48,987 bases of DNA from an uncultured Lachnospiraceae bacterium (GCA_946537305.1 CAMNFR010000015.1:1-48987), one strand, 5' to 3'; shown: positions 23,724 through 33,178, counted from the first letter of the stretch. Program-made: numbers and translations. The notes: generated from the letters alone by a model not told the origin.

Positions 23724-24431
23724 ATGATACGGGTAGCGATTGTGGAGGACGATGCGTCCTGCGCAGCGGAGATCGAGGGATATTTGCATAAATATGAAGG
23801 GGAAAAAGGTCTCCGGATGGAGATCGATCTTTTTACGGACGGAGATGCGATTGTCTCCCGGTATCCTGCGGCTTACGATATCCTGCTGATGGATATCGAA
23901 CTGCCGCTGATGTCCGGCATGGAGGCGGCGGAGGAGATCCGGCAGATGGATCAGGACGTGGAAATCATCTTTATCACCAATTCCCCGCACTATGCCATTC
24001 AGGGCTATCGGGTGAGGGCGCTGGATTATATCCTGAAGCCCGTGAATTACTATGCCTTTTCTCAGACCCTGAATCGTGCGCTGGAGCGGAAGCTTCAAAA
24101 AAAGGAACATTTTCTGGTGCTCAATGTAAAAGGCGGAAAACAGCGCGTTTCTATCCGCCGCATCCGCTATGTGGAGGTACAGGATCATGACCTGACCTTT
24201 CATATGGAAGACGGAAATATTCAAGCCCGGGGAACCATCCGGGATGTGGTGGAGGAGCTGCAGGAGGAGGGCTTTTTCCACTGCAATAAAGGATACCTGA
24301 TCAATCTGGCGTATGTGGACGGCATCAACGGCATGGATATTTCTATCGGGAAGGATAAAATCCCCGTGGGGCGCACCCGCAAGAAGGCCTTTATGGAAGC
24401 CATGAACCGTTTTCTGAGCGAACAGACATGA
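23724..24431 (+). CDS. LytTR-family response regulator
   Basis: 235 residues from the ATG at 23724, preceded by GGGAGG; the longer frame to 23661 lacks an RBS. Receiver domain 1-120: acidic VEDD near the start, phospho-acceptor Asp57 in ILLMDIELPLMSG, ITNS and the Lys of YILKP. A LytTR DNA-binding domain follows (about 135-235: RIRYVEVQDHDLTFH, FFHCNKGYLINLAYVDGI, PVGRTRKKAF). It works with the overlapping kinase gene as a two-component system of the AgrA/VirR type. Targets unknown. Confidence 0.9.
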   Translation: MIRVAIVEDDASCAAEIEGYLHKYEGEKGLRMEIDLFTDGDAIVSRYPAAYDILLMDIELPLMSGMEAAEEIRQMDQDVEIIFITNSPHYAIQGYRVRALDYILKPVNYYAFSQTLNRALERKLQKKEHFLVLNVKGGKQRVSIRRIRYVEVQDHDLTFHMEDGNIQARGTIRDVVEELQEEGFFHCNKGYLINLAYVDGINGMDISIGKDKIPVGRTRKKAFMEAMNRFLSEQT

Positions 24432-25801
24432 TAAGGCTGCTGATTCCGCCGCTGGATCTGACCAATACGCCCGGTATTTATTACGCCGTCTCCTCCGGGC
24501 TGGCCGTTATCCTTTTTATCATGCTGAATAAGAAGCGGGGCACGGCTGCCTGGCGGATCCCCAGATTGGCCGCCGTGTGGATCCTGCTGTTTCTTTTTAT
24601 GCTGTTTACCTATCGCATACGTGTAGAACTTTTCCTGCTCTGCGTGGTGATAGAAGCAGGGATGCTGGTGTGTATGATGCGCATCGGTACAGATATGAGC
24701 TGGAACAATACGCTCTATTTTGGCGCGCGGGCGTTCATTATGGGGGAGTTTATGGCTTCCCTGGAATGGCAGTTATTTTATTATGCGCTTACAAAGCTTG
24801 GCGTGCCGCTTCGTATGTGGATCAACATTCTGTTTCAGATAGTGATATTCGGTGCGGCCTTTTTGATATTCTGGCTGATGGAACGCAGATTTGCGGAAGG
24901 AAATCTGACGCTTGTGATCTCAAGGCGGGAGCTGATCACAGTGATAGTGCTTGTGGCCATCACATACGCGCTCAGTAATATCAGCTATGTCCTGAAGAAT
25001 TCGCCTTTTTCCAGCGCCTTTACACATGAGATCTTTAGCATACGGACGCTGGCAGATCTGGGAGGCGTAGCCATTCTTTTCAGTTATCACATGGTATTGC
25101 ATGAGCTGAATACCATGAAAGAGGTGTCGGAGCTGCAGCGTGTGCTGGACCAGCAGATGGAGCAGTTTCATCTCTCTGAAGAAACGGTGGATCTGATCAA
25201 TCGCAAATATCACGATCTGAAGCACCAGATCGCATATCTGAAGAGTGATATCACTGAGGAGGAAAAGCGGGCCTATCTGGATGAGATGGAAAAGGAGGTC
25301 CGCATTTACGAGGCACAGAACCGTACCGGTAACCATGTGGTGGATACCATTCTTACAGAAAAGAGTCTGCTGTGCCGAAAGAAGGATATTCAGCTGACCG
25401 CGGTGGTGGATGGCACAGCCGTGGATTTTCTTCCGGTGCCGGAGATCTGTTCCCTGTTGGGGAACGCGCTGGATAATGCCCTGGAGGCTGCCGGAGAGGT
25501 ACAGCGGAAGGAGGAACGGCTGATTCGTTTTTCCGTGAGCAGGCAGAGAGATTTTCTGCAGATTCAGGTGGAGAATCGATTTGAAGGAACGCGGAGGATG
25601 AAAGACGGGCTTCCGCAGACTACAAAATCCGACAGTAAGCAGCACGGTTTCGGCGTGCTGAGCATGAAAAAGATCGTGGAAAAGTATGACGGCTCCCTGC
25701 GGGTGAGCACAAAGGATGGATGGTTCCTGCTGCATATACTGATGCCCGTTCCGGAGGAAAAGAAGGCTGTCTGGGCCGAACAGGCAGAGGACGCTGTCTG
25801 A
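24428..25801 (+). CDS. GHKL sensor histidine kinase (AgrC-like)
   Basis: 457 residues. About six membrane segments in residues 1-230, a short coiled linker (ELQRVLDQQMEQFHLSEE), the phospho-acceptor region YHDLKHQI (His262), then a GHKL ATPase with N-box LLGNALDNALEAA and G-box GFGVLSMKKIVEKYDG. Overlaps the response regulator by ATGA. The membrane part resembles peptide-sensing AgrC kinases more than LytS, but no AgrD/AgrB-like gene is adjacent, so the ligand is unknown. Confidence 0.88.
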   Translation: MIRLLIPPLDLTNTPGIYYAVSSGLAVILFIMLNKKRGTAAWRIPRLAAVWILLFLFMLFTYRIRVELFLLCVVIEAGMLVCMMRIGTDMSWNNTLYFGARAFIMGEFMASLEWQLFYYALTKLGVPLRMWINILFQIVIFGAAFLIFWLMERRFAEGNLTLVISRRELITVIVLVAITYALSNISYVLKNSPFSSAFTHEIFSIRTLADLGGVAILFSYHMVLHELNTMKEVSELQRVLDQQMEQFHLSEETVDLINRKYHDLKHQIAYLKSDITEEEKRAYLDEMEKEVRIYEAQNRTGNHVVDTILTEKSLLCRKKDIQLTAVVDGTAVDFLPVPEICSLLGNALDNALEAAGEVQRKEERLIRFSVSRQRDFLQIQVENRFEGTRRMKDGLPQTTKSDSKQHGFGVLSMKKIVEKYDGSLRVSTKDGWFLLHILMPVPEEKKAVWAEQAEDAV

Positions 25802-25814
25802 GGAGTTTGATAAT

Positions 25815-26663
25815 ATGAAAAATATGACCAGTGGAAACGGGACATACCAGGCCTATACCGGGTTTGCGGAGGTCTACGACCGCTTTATGGAAAACGTGCC
25901 CTATGATGACTGGGAGGCGTGGATCGCTTCGCAGCTGGAGGCATCGGGATATGCCGGGCAGCTGGTGTTGGAGCTTGGCTGCGGCACCGGCATTATGACG
26001 GAGCGTCTGGCGGCCCGCGGATATGATATGATCGGCGTGGATCTTTCCGAGGATATGCTGGCGGAGGCTATGGAAAAACGCAGCCTCTCCGGACACAATA
26101 TTTTATATCTTCAGCAGGATATGCGGGAATTTGAACTGTACGGCACGGTGGCGGCCGTGGTGTGCATCTGCGATTCCCTGAATTACATTACGGCGCGCAG
26201 GGATCTGACGCAGGTATTCCGGCTGGTGAATAATTATCTGGATCCCGGCGGCCTGTTCCTGTTCGATTTTAACACGCCGGCGGCCTATCTGAGCCCGCTG
26301 CGGGAGCATCCCATTGTAGAAGAAGCGGATGGGATCACCATGATCTGGGAGAACGAGTACCGGCCCCAGGAGGCGCTGAACGATCACCGGGTGACCTTTT
26401 TCCTGCCGGTGGCAGCAGAGGCGGAGACCGTGGATGAATGTGATGGCCCGTATACGCCTTCGGGCCCGCAGGAGGACGGCGACCCGTTATATATGAAGGT
26501 ACAGGAGCTGCACGAGCAGCGCGCCTATACCCTGGAAGAGATCCGGGACTGTCTGGCGGAAGCAGGGCTTACGTTCTGCGAGGCTGTGGATGCGGACACG
26601 AAGGGCGAGGTGACAGCGCAGACCCAGCGGGTTTTGTGTGTTGCCAGAGAGTGTGGGAAATGA
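25815..26663 (+). CDS. Class I SAM-dependent methyltransferase
   Basis: 282 residues, cytoplasmic. Start of domain YTGFAEVYDRFMENVPYDDWEAWI, then SAM-binding motif I VLELGCGTGIMTERLAARG, motif II acidic VDLSEDML, and DMREFEL/CDSLNYI further on, a set typical of the YqeM-like class of small-molecule methyltransferases in Clostridia. Substrate unknown. GAGGAG overlapping the end of the kinase gene serves as RBS, so it belongs to the same operon as the two-component system. Confidence 0.85.
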   Translation: MKNMTSGNGTYQAYTGFAEVYDRFMENVPYDDWEAWIASQLEASGYAGQLVLELGCGTGIMTERLAARGYDMIGVDLSEDMLAEAMEKRSLSGHNILYLQQDMREFELYGTVAAVVCICDSLNYITARRDLTQVFRLVNNYLDPGGLFLFDFNTPAAYLSPLREHPIVEEADGITMIWENEYRPQEALNDHRVTFFLPVAAEAETVDECDGPYTPSGPQEDGDPLYMKVQELHEQRAYTLEEIRDCLAEAGLTFCEAVDADTKGEVTAQTQRVLCVARECGK

Positions 26664-26713
26664 GATATCTATTCAGAACCATGCGAAATTTGAGAGAAGG
26701 AGCGTAACAGAAA

Positions 26714-27592
26714 ATGTCTGATTATATGATTCGCGCGGTGGCCGCGGGCGGAAGCATTCGTGCCTTTGCGGCGACGACCCGCGATACCGTGGAGGAGGCG
26801 CGCAGACGCCACAATACCAGCCCCGTGGTGACGGCGGCGCTGGGAAGACTTTTGACCGGTGCTGCGATGATGGGCAGCATGATGAAGGGAGATCGGGACC
26901 GCCTTACACTGAAGATCAACGGGGACGGACCGGTAAAATCTCTGACGGCCGTGGCCGACAGCAAGGGGAATGTGAAAGGCTATGCTGAGGAGCCGCAGGT
27001 CATCCTGCATGCCAACGACAAGGGCAAGCTGGATGTGGCCGGAGCCGTAGGCATCGGTGTGCTGACGGTCACAAAGGATATCGGCCTTAAGGAGCCCTAT
27101 GTAGGGACCTCCATGCTGGTGACCAGTGAGATCGCGGAAGACATTACCTATTATTTTGCTACGTCAGAACAGACGCCCTCGGCCGTGGCGCTGGGCGTTC
27201 TGATGAACCGGGAGAACACGGTGCGGCAGGCCGGCGGCTTTATTCTGCAGCTGATGCCGAACGTGGATGAGGAGACCATCTCCCGGCTGGAAAAGCGCAT
27301 CGGAGAAATTACTTCTATCACGGCGCTGCTGGATAAGGGCATGAGCCCGGAGGAGATCCTTGCGTACGTGCTGGAGGGTTTCGAAATAGAGATCCTGGAC
27401 AAAAAGCCGGTGGGCTTCTACTGCGGCTGCAACAAGCAGCGGATCCGCGGTGCCATTGTAAGCCTGGGCAGAAAGGATCTGGAAAGCCTGATCGAAGATC
27501 GTGAGCCGGTGGAAGTACACTGCGACTACTGCAACACCAGCTATCTGTTCTCCGTGGAGGAGATCGAAGAGATCCTGGAGAAGGCGAAATAA
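26714..27592 (+). CDS. hslO: Redox-regulated chaperone Hsp33
   Basis: 292 residues, the usual length. N-terminal substrate-binding domain (start YMIRAVAAGGSIRAFAATT, then GRLLTGAAMMGSM and INGDGPVKSL) and the C-terminal zinc switch CGC...CDYC (about 237-272). Oxidation releases zinc and turns on holdase activity against unfolding proteins in the cytoplasm. Spaced 50 bp from the methyltransferase, with GAAGGAG 12 bases upstream of the ATG; possibly read through from it. Confidence 0.95.
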   Translation: MSDYMIRAVAAGGSIRAFAATTRDTVEEARRRHNTSPVVTAALGRLLTGAAMMGSMMKGDRDRLTLKINGDGPVKSLTAVADSKGNVKGYAEEPQVILHANDKGKLDVAGAVGIGVLTVTKDIGLKEPYVGTSMLVTSEIAEDITYYFATSEQTPSAVALGVLMNRENTVRQAGGFILQLMPNVDEETISRLEKRIGEITSITALLDKGMSPEEILAYVLEGFEIEILDKKPVGFYCGCNKQRIRGAIVSLGRKDLESLIEDREPVEVHCDYCNTSYLFSVEEIEEILEKAK

Positions 27593-27635
27593 ATATTTAT
27601 TAGATTGGTAAATCATACGGAAAGGGGAAAATGTT

Positions 27636-28823
27636 ATGATTTCCGAGAAAATGAAGCCGCTTGTTAACAACAATTCAGCCATCCGCGCCATGTTTGAAGA
27701 AGGCGCGCAGATGAAGGCCGTTTACGGGGCGGACCAGGTGTATGATTTCAGCCTGGGAAATCCCAATGTGCCGGCGCCGAAAGAGGTCAAGGAAGCCATC
27801 TATGATATCCTGGAGAACGAAGAATCCACATATGTCCATGGATATATGAGCAACGCGGGCTTTCCTTCTACCAGAAAGGCTATCGCGGAATCTCTGAACC
27901 GCCGGTTCGGCACCTCCTTTGGCCCGGATAATATCATTATGACCGTGGGGGCGGCCAGCGGCCTGAACGTGGCGCTGAAGACCCTGCTGAATCCCGGGGA
28001 TGAGGTGGTCACCTTTGCGCCTTACTTTGTGGAGTACGGCAGCTATGTAGGCAACTATGACGGAAAGCTGGTGGTGGTGCCGGCCGATACAAAGACCTTC
28101 CAGCCGAATCTGGAGGCGTTTTCGGAAAAGCTTTCGGAAAAGACCCGTGCGGTCATCATCAACACACCGCATAACCCTACCGGGGTGATCTATTCCGAGG
28201 AGACGCTTAAGAAGCTGGCGGCTATTCTGGAAGAGCAGCAAAAGAAAAACGGCAGTCCCATCTTCCTGCTGTCGGATGAGCCCTACCGTGAGCTGGCCTA
28301 TGACGGCGCCGTGGTCCCCTATGTGACCAAATATTACAACAATACGATCGTAGGATATTCCTACAGCAAGTCCCTGTCCCTGCCGGGCGAGCGGATCGGT
28401 TATCTGGTGATCCCGGATGAGCTGGAGGATTCGGAGACGGTGATCACCGCCGCCACCATTGCCACCCGCGTTTCCGGCGCGGTGAACGCACCTTCGCTGA
28501 TGCAGCTGGTGATCGAGCGGTGTGTGGACGCCCAGTGCGACGTGGGCTATTACGAGCGGAACCGCAACGCCCTGTACAACGGCCTGAAAGAGCTGGGCTT
28601 TGAGTGCATAAAGCCCCAGGGCGCATTTTATCTGTGGGTAAAATCCCCCGTGGAGGATGAAAAAGCCTTCGTGGCCAAGGGCAAAGAGTATCATATCCTG
28701 ATGGTACCCGGCAGCTCTTTTGCATGCCCCGGCTACGTAAGATTGGCATACTGCGTATCCTACGAGACCATCCTCAATTCCATGCCTGCATTCAAGGCAC
28801 TGGCGGAAGAATACAAACTGTAA
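27636..28823 (+). CDS. PLP-dependent class I aminotransferase
   Basis: 395 residues. Fold type I landmarks: YDFSLGNPNVPAP, GAASGLNVALKTLLNPGDEV, NTPHNPTGVIYS, LSDEPYRELAYD, and the PLP Lys (about 245) in SYSKSLSLPGERIGY, with the C-terminal Arg region GYVRLAYC. Typical of aspartate/aromatic aminotransferases; exact amino acid not assignable. AAAGGGG nine bases ahead supports the ATG. Ends 3 bp from the convergent AraC gene. Confidence 0.92.
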   Translation: MISEKMKPLVNNNSAIRAMFEEGAQMKAVYGADQVYDFSLGNPNVPAPKEVKEAIYDILENEESTYVHGYMSNAGFPSTRKAIAESLNRRFGTSFGPDNIIMTVGAASGLNVALKTLLNPGDEVVTFAPYFVEYGSYVGNYDGKLVVVPADTKTFQPNLEAFSEKLSEKTRAVIINTPHNPTGVIYSEETLKKLAAILEEQQKKNGSPIFLLSDEPYRELAYDGAVVPYVTKYYNNTIVGYSYSKSLSLPGERIGYLVIPDELEDSETVITAATIATRVSGAVNAPSLMQLVIERCVDAQCDVGYYERNRNALYNGLKELGFECIKPQGAFYLWVKSPVEDEKAFVAKGKEYHILMVPGSSFACPGYVRLAYCVSYETILNSMPAFKALAEEYKL

Positions 28824-28826
28824 CTT

Positions 28827-29729
28827 CTATTGAATTTCCAGGTCGGCTTCCCGAAATTCTTTGACCTCCGGCAGAGCATTTTCGGACCGGCAGTACTGCC
28901 GGAATTCCTGCGGCGGGGAGCCGATGCGTTTGGTGAACAGATTGGTGAAGTGGTAGGCGTTTTCATAGCCTACCTTTTCAGCGATCTCGTGGATGCTGAT
29001 ATTGGTGTGGATCAAAAGGTCCTTGGCGATATTCAGCCGGTAGTCGATCAGGTAATTGATGGGCGAAACGCCGAACGCGGTATAAAAGCTGCGGGAAAGA
29101 TGAGAGCTGCTCATGGCAAACTGTCTTGCGAGCGTGGCCAGGGTGATCTCTTCCTGATAGTGCTTCATCAGCCAGCGGAGCACATCCTGCATGGGCAGAT
29201 CCACGGGTACAGGGCTGTTCAGATAATGGCTGTGCAGCATGGAGATCGCAAACAGCACCAGAGAACAACTGTGGTGACGGATAAAATCGGTCTTTTCATG
29301 CCCGGGATAGGGAAGCTGAGCTAACTCATAGATAAAGGAAAAGGCTCCGTCCACATAATTCAGGTACGAAGAAAAGTCTGCGGCCTGGTAGGGGTTTTCT
29401 ATAAGCATGCGGGAAAAGCGTTCCCCGGGAACAGCAAACAGAGAGATCCCCCAGAATTCCATGGATTCTGAGCCCCGGCACCCACAGGAATGCAGCTGCC
29501 CGGGCTTAATGAGAAAGAGCCGCCCGGGGGCAAGCTCGTGTTCTACGTTTTCTATGCGTAAAAAGCCTTTTCCGCGTGTGCAGAACATAATCCGGCATTC
29601 ATCTGAATGGTCATGGAAGGGACGGAACTGACCCTCCTCCGAGCGGCTGAATTCCAGGAAATTCAGAGGTATGTTGGCCCGCAGTGGTTCTTCTGATACA
29701 TGTTCGGCATCAAAAATATATTTCCACAT
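28827..29729 (-). CDS. AraC-family regulator with cupin sensor
   Basis: 300 residues. An N-terminal cupin-type ligand domain (about 20-110: RPFHDHSDECRIMFC, LAPGRLFLIKPGQLHSC) and a C-terminal AraC double HTH (about 190-290: ATLARQFAMSSSHLSRSFYTAFGVSPINYLIDYRL, IAEKVGYENAYHFTNLFTKRIGSPPQEFRQ). Likely responds to a sugar or small molecule. AGGAGGATAAGG lies before the ATG. No catabolic genes sit beside it, so its targets are elsewhere. Confidence 0.9.
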   Translation of the reverse strand: MWKYIFDAEHVSEEPLRANIPLNFLEFSRSEEGQFRPFHDHSDECRIMFCTRGKGFLRIENVEHELAPGRLFLIKPGQLHSCGCRGSESMEFWGISLFAVPGERFSRMLIENPYQAADFSSYLNYVDGAFSFIYELAQLPYPGHEKTDFIRHHSCSLVLFAISMLHSHYLNSPVPVDLPMQDVLRWLMKHYQEEITLATLARQFAMSSSHLSRSFYTAFGVSPINYLIDYRLNIAKDLLIHTNISIHEIAEKVGYENAYHFTNLFTKRIGSPPQEFRQYCRSENALPEVKEFREADLEIQ

Positions 29730-29753
29730 ATTTCCTTATCCTCCTAACATAGT

Positions 29754-29783
29754 ATTATACCACACATTTGTGCAAAAATCCAA
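29754..29783 (-). promoter_or_regulatory. Promoter of the AraC-family gene
   Basis: Minus strand TTGGAT (29783-29778), 18-bp spacer, TATAAT (29759-29754) with an extended -10 TG. Confidence 0.55.
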
Positions 29784-29806
29784 TGGTAATTGTCGTAAAA
29801 AGGGGG

Positions 29807-29835
29807 TTGCTTTTTCACGGCGCTGGTTATACAAT
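29807..29835 (+). promoter_or_regulatory. Promoter of typA
   Basis: TTGCTT (29807-29812), 17-bp spacer, TACAAT (29830-29835). Leader about 40 bases ending in GGAAAGAG ahead of the ATG. Confidence 0.55.
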
Positions 29836-29882
29836 CATTTCGTTTATGTTGCCGAAATGTATAGCAGGAAAGAGAGTTTTTT

Positions 29883-31712
29883 ATGGTAAGAGAAGATATC
29901 CGAAATATTGCCATCATCGCCCATGTTGACCACGGTAAAACGACCCTGGTGGACGAGCTGCTGAAGCAGAGCGGAGTGTTCCGCGAGAACCAGGAGGTCA
30001 TGGAGCGTGTGATGGATTCCAACGACATCGAGCGTGAGAGAGGAATCACCATCCTTTCCAAGAACACCGCCGTTTTTTACAAAAACACCAAGATCAATAT
30101 TATTGATACCCCCGGCCACGCGGATTTCGGCGGGGAGGTGGAGCGCGTCCTGAAGATGGTAAACGGCGTGGTGCTGGTGGTGGATGCCTTTGAGGGCCCC
30201 ATGCCGCAGACCCGTTTTGTGCTGCAGAAGGCCCTGGCGCTGGATCTTTCCGTGGTGGTCTGCATCAATAAGGTAGACCGCGACGGTGCCCGCCCGGAGG
30301 AAGTGGTGGATGAGGTACTGGAGCTGCTGATGGATCTGGATGCCAACGACAAGCAGCTGGATTGTCCCTTTGTGTATGCGTCCGCCAAGGCCGGTTGGGC
30401 CGCCAGAGAGCTGGATGAGCCGCGCAAGAACATGGTACCGCTGTTCGAGACGATTCTCGAATCTATTCCGGCCCCGGAGGGAGATCCGGATGCGGATACC
30501 CAGGTGCTGATTTCCACCATCGATTACAATGAATATGTCGGCCGCATCGGCGTCGGCAAGGTGGATAACGGATCTCTGAAGGTGAACCAGGAGGTGCTTC
30601 TGGTAAACCATCATGATCCCTCCAAGCGCCAGAAGGTAAAGATCAGCAAGCTGTATGAATTCGACGGGCTGAATAAGGTAGATGTGCGGGAAGCGAATGT
30701 CGGCGCGATCGTCGCCATTTCCGGCATCCCTGATATCCGTATCGGGGATACCATCTGCTCCCCCGAAAATCCTGTTCCGATCCCCTTCCAGAAGATCTCG
30801 GAGCCGACCATTTCCATGAATGTACTGGTCAATGATTCTCCGTTCGCGGGTCAGGAAGGTAAATATGTCACCTCCCGTCATATCCGTGACCGTCTGTTCC
30901 GGGAGCTGAATACAGATGTCAGCCTTCGCGTGGAGGAGACGGACAGCGCGGACTGCTTTAAGGTTTCCGGGCGCGGTGAGCTGCACCTTTCCGTGCTGAT
31001 CGAGAATATGCGCCGCGAAGGATATGAATTTGCCGTCAGCAAGGCAGAGGTCATCTATAAGACAGGGCCCCAGGGAAGACCGCTGGAGCCCATGGAGCGT
31101 GTATATGTGGATGTGCCGGATGAGTTCGCCGGTGCAGTCATTGAAAAGCTCTCCATCCGCAAGGGTGAGCTGCAGAGCATGAATCCCGGACAGGGCGGGA
31201 CCACCCGACTGGAGTTTTCCATTCCGTCCCGCGGACTGATCGGCTACCGCGATGAGTTCCTGACAGATACGAAGGGCAACGGCGTGATGAATCAGCTGTT
31301 CGACGGCTATGCGCTGTACAAAGGAGAGATCCAGTACCGCACGACCGGTTCCCTGATCGCCTATGAGACGGGCGTGGCAGTGGCCTACGGTATCTTTAAC
31401 GCACAGGACCGCGGCATTATGTTCATCCGTCCCGGCGACAAGGTCTATTCCGGCATGGTCGTGGGCCAGAACGCGAAGACCGATGACATTGAGGTGAATG
31501 TCTGCAAGACCAAGCACCTGACCAATACCCGTTCCTCCGGCGCCGATGAAGCGCTGAAGCTGGTGCCGCCGAAGGAGATGAGCCTGGAGCAGGCCATGGA
31601 ATACATCGGCACGGATGAGCTTCTGGAGGTAACGCCCAAGACCCTGCGCATCCGCAAGCGCATTCTGGATCCCACCAAGCGCAAGAGAGAGATGATCCGC
31701 CGGAAATCCTGA
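29883..31712 (+). CDS. typA: Translational GTPase TypA/BipA
   Basis: 609 residues, full length. GTPase motifs G1 [10 protein letters not shown], the switch region RERGITI, G3 [16 protein letters not shown] and G4 NKVD; then the EF-G-like domains II, III and V, and the TypA-specific C-terminal domain that binds the ribosome. It assists 50S maturation and growth at low temperature or stress. Monocistronic by context: preceded by its own promoter and facing a convergent lysR. Small hairpins lie in the gap (31730-31764). Confidence 0.97.
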   Translation: MVREDIRNIAIIAHVDHGKTTLVDELLKQSGVFRENQEVMERVMDSNDIERERGITILSKNTAVFYKNTKINIIDTPGHADFGGEVERVLKMVNGVVLVVDAFEGPMPQTRFVLQKALALDLSVVVCINKVDRDGARPEEVVDEVLELLMDLDANDKQLDCPFVYASAKAGWAARELDEPRKNMVPLFETILESIPAPEGDPDADTQVLISTIDYNEYVGRIGVGKVDNGSLKVNQEVLLVNHHDPSKRQKVKISKLYEFDGLNKVDVREANVGAIVAISGIPDIRIGDTICSPENPVPIPFQKISEPTISMNVLVNDSPFAGQEGKYVTSRHIRDRLFRELNTDVSLRVEETDSADCFKVSGRGELHLSVLIENMRREGYEFAVSKAEVIYKTGPQGRPLEPMERVYVDVPDEFAGAVIEKLSIRKGELQSMNPGQGGTTRLEFSIPSRGLIGYRDEFLTDTKGNGVMNQLFDGYALYKGEIQYRTTGSLIAYETGVAVAYGIFNAQDRGIMFIRPGDKVYSGMVVGQNAKTDDIEVNVCKTKHLTNTRSSGADEALKLVPPKEMSLEQAMEYIGTDELLEVTPKTLRIRKRILDPTKRKREMIRRKS

Positions 31713-31729
31713 TGGCGGAAATTCATCGC

Positions 31730-31764
31730 ACATTCAGATAACCTTGAATGTCCGGATATTCCGG
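31730..31764. other. Two small hairpins between typA and lysR
   Basis: ACATTCA (31730-31736) pairs with TGAATGT (31745-31751), and CCGGA (31752-31756) with TCCGG (31760-31764). No T-run on either strand, so any termination activity is doubtful. Confidence 0.35.
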
Positions 31765-31769
31765 CCTAC

Positions 31770-32681
31770 CTATTCTGTCCGCTTATTTTCACGCATGAAG
31801 CGGCACAGCTGACCGATGGCCGGATTGTCATTTTCCGGCATCCAGCACATTTCAAAAGGCATGGTCTCCGCCTCGCCTCCCTCGGTATAGAGGGGGATGA
31901 TGCGGAGATTTTTAGAATGAGAGAACCAGCGCACGCAGTATTCCGGCATGATGGCCACGCCAAAACCGGCGGAGACCATTAACAACAGGGCCTCGGATTC
32001 TTTCTCCCGCGCCGCGATGCGTGGTATAAAGCCACCTCGCTTATGGCAGACGATGACCTCCTCTGCCTCCGTGTTGGCGCGGTCTTTGGGCTGCATGATG
32101 ATGAAATCCTCATTCTTCAGGTCCCGATAGGTCAGGCGCCGGCGGCTGGCCAGCGGATGGCCGGGCCACAGAATGGCCATCACGGGGAAATCTTTCAGAT
32201 ACTGATGGGAAAGATGAGGAAATTCCATCACGTGGGGGACCAGGTTGAACATAATATCGCAGCCGCCGTTCTGCAGGGCCTGATAGAGCGCGCCCATGTT
32301 GTCCCGCAGCAGGCGGACTTCGATCAGTGGGAAGGCGTTGCGGAAGGCCCGGAGCGTCTCACTGAAATTGCTCTGTTCATACCCCTTCACATAGCCGATG
32401 GTGATGCTTCCCGAGATGCCCTCCGCGGCGGTCTGGGCCAGCTTCAGGGCTTCTTCTGACCGCTCCAGGATGGCCAGGGCTTCCCGGTAGAAGACCCGGC
32501 CGGCGGCGGTGAGCTCCACCCGGTGAGAACCGCGGATGAACAGCGGCACCCCGACCTTGTTTTCCAGGGCCTTGATCTGCAGGGACATGGCCGTCTGGGA
32601 GATAAAACATTTTTCGGCGGCGCGGGTAAAGTTCAGGGTCTCCGCGGCGGCAACAAAATAGGTGAGCTGATTCAGGTTCAT
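31770..32681 (-). CDS. LysR-family transcriptional regulator
   Basis: 303 residues from the ATG at 32681, where GGAGGAGG precedes and the protein begins MNLNQLTYFVAAAETLNFTRAAEKCFI; the frame upstream to 32747 lacks such a site. N-terminal winged HTH (FTRAAEKCFISQTAMSLQIKALENKVG) and a C-terminal periplasmic-binding-like effector domain (SITIGYVKGYEQ, FGVAIMPEYC). Divergent from dtd across a 580-bp repeat-rich gap; LysR proteins often control the divergent gene, but dtd would be an unusual target. Confidence 0.92.
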   Translation of the reverse strand: MNLNQLTYFVAAAETLNFTRAAEKCFISQTAMSLQIKALENKVGVPLFIRGSHRVELTAAGRVFYREALAILERSEEALKLAQTAAEGISGSITIGYVKGYEQSNFSETLRAFRNAFPLIEVRLLRDNMGALYQALQNGGCDIMFNLVPHVMEFPHLSHQYLKDFPVMAILWPGHPLASRRRLTYRDLKNEDFIIMQPKDRANTEAEEVIVCHKRGGFIPRIAAREKESEALLLMVSAGFGVAIMPEYCVRWFSHSKNLRIIPLYTEGGEAETMPFEMCWMPENDNPAIGQLCRFMRENKRTE

Positions 32682-32747
32682 GGGTGGCCTCCTCCGTACG
32701 TGCCATAAGTTTTTCTTAATAATACGGCGGGATTTCCGCCTTGGCAA

Positions 32748-32827
32748 GGGGAATTCTACCGGTTGTGCATTATTTTCGCATTTCGTAGGGGATTCCTACC
32801 GGTTGTGCATTGCTTTCGCATTTTGTA
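32748..32827. repeat. Two 40-bp tandem repeats
   Basis: Copy 1 at 32748-32787 and copy 2 at 32788-32827, about 35 of 40 bases identical, each containing CTACCGGTTGTGCATT and TTTCGCATTT. They start 67 bp upstream of the lysR start codon, where an operator would be expected. No ORF crosses them. Confidence 0.8.
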
Positions 32828-32864
32828 GGAGGCATAAAACTTGAGACTGGGGATTGGTTCATGT

Positions 32865-32973
32865 TTCAGGCGGGTATGAAAGCTTCCGCCCCTCAGTCCT
32901 GCCCCGGTCGCTGCCGGTCTCTTCGAAAATGTGCAAAATCAGGCTCCCGGAGATGATTTACAACCCGCCTGAA
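32865..32973. repeat. 11-bp inverted repeat, possible structured RNA
   Basis: TTCAGGCGGGT (32865-32875) and ACCCGCCTGAA (32963-32973) are perfect reverse complements 87 bases apart. Smaller complementary pieces lie inside (GACTG 32845 with CAGTC 32894; GGCGG 32869 with CCGCC 32886). The region is non-coding; no known riboswitch class recognised. Confidence 0.45.
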
Positions 32974-33178
32974 TCAGAGAATCTTAAAAATTGTCAAGAG
33001 AGAAGCTTGATTTGTTCATAGAGCTTTACTTCAAAAGCGATTACAACCCGTTTGGGGGGTGGTGGGAAGCTGTTTTCGATAAATCCGGGTTGTAAATGAT
33101 CAGAAAAGATGTGATTTTGCCCAATGTGCTGTATGAGGAATGGTCAGCTTGTGTTAAGGCGAGATAAACGGGTTGTAA
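32958..33178. repeat. Four TTACAACCCG elements in mirror symmetry
   Basis: TTACAACCCG at 32958-32967 and 33041-33050 on the plus strand, and its complement CGGGTTGTAA at 33086-33095 and 33169-33178. Spacings centre to centre are 83, 45 and 83, so the set is symmetric about 33068, yet the DNA between is not an inverted repeat. Copies 1, 3 and 4 extend to TTTACAACCCG. Confidence 0.8.

Noticed and set aside
29844-31733. 629-codon minus-strand open frame over typA
   Set aside because: Antisense to typA over its whole length; typA has all GTPase motifs and an RBS. Codon bias of typA keeps the antisense frame open.
32748-33178. CRISPR array
   Set aside because: The repeats abut directly or are 10-mers in both orientations; there are no equal spacers and no cas genes.
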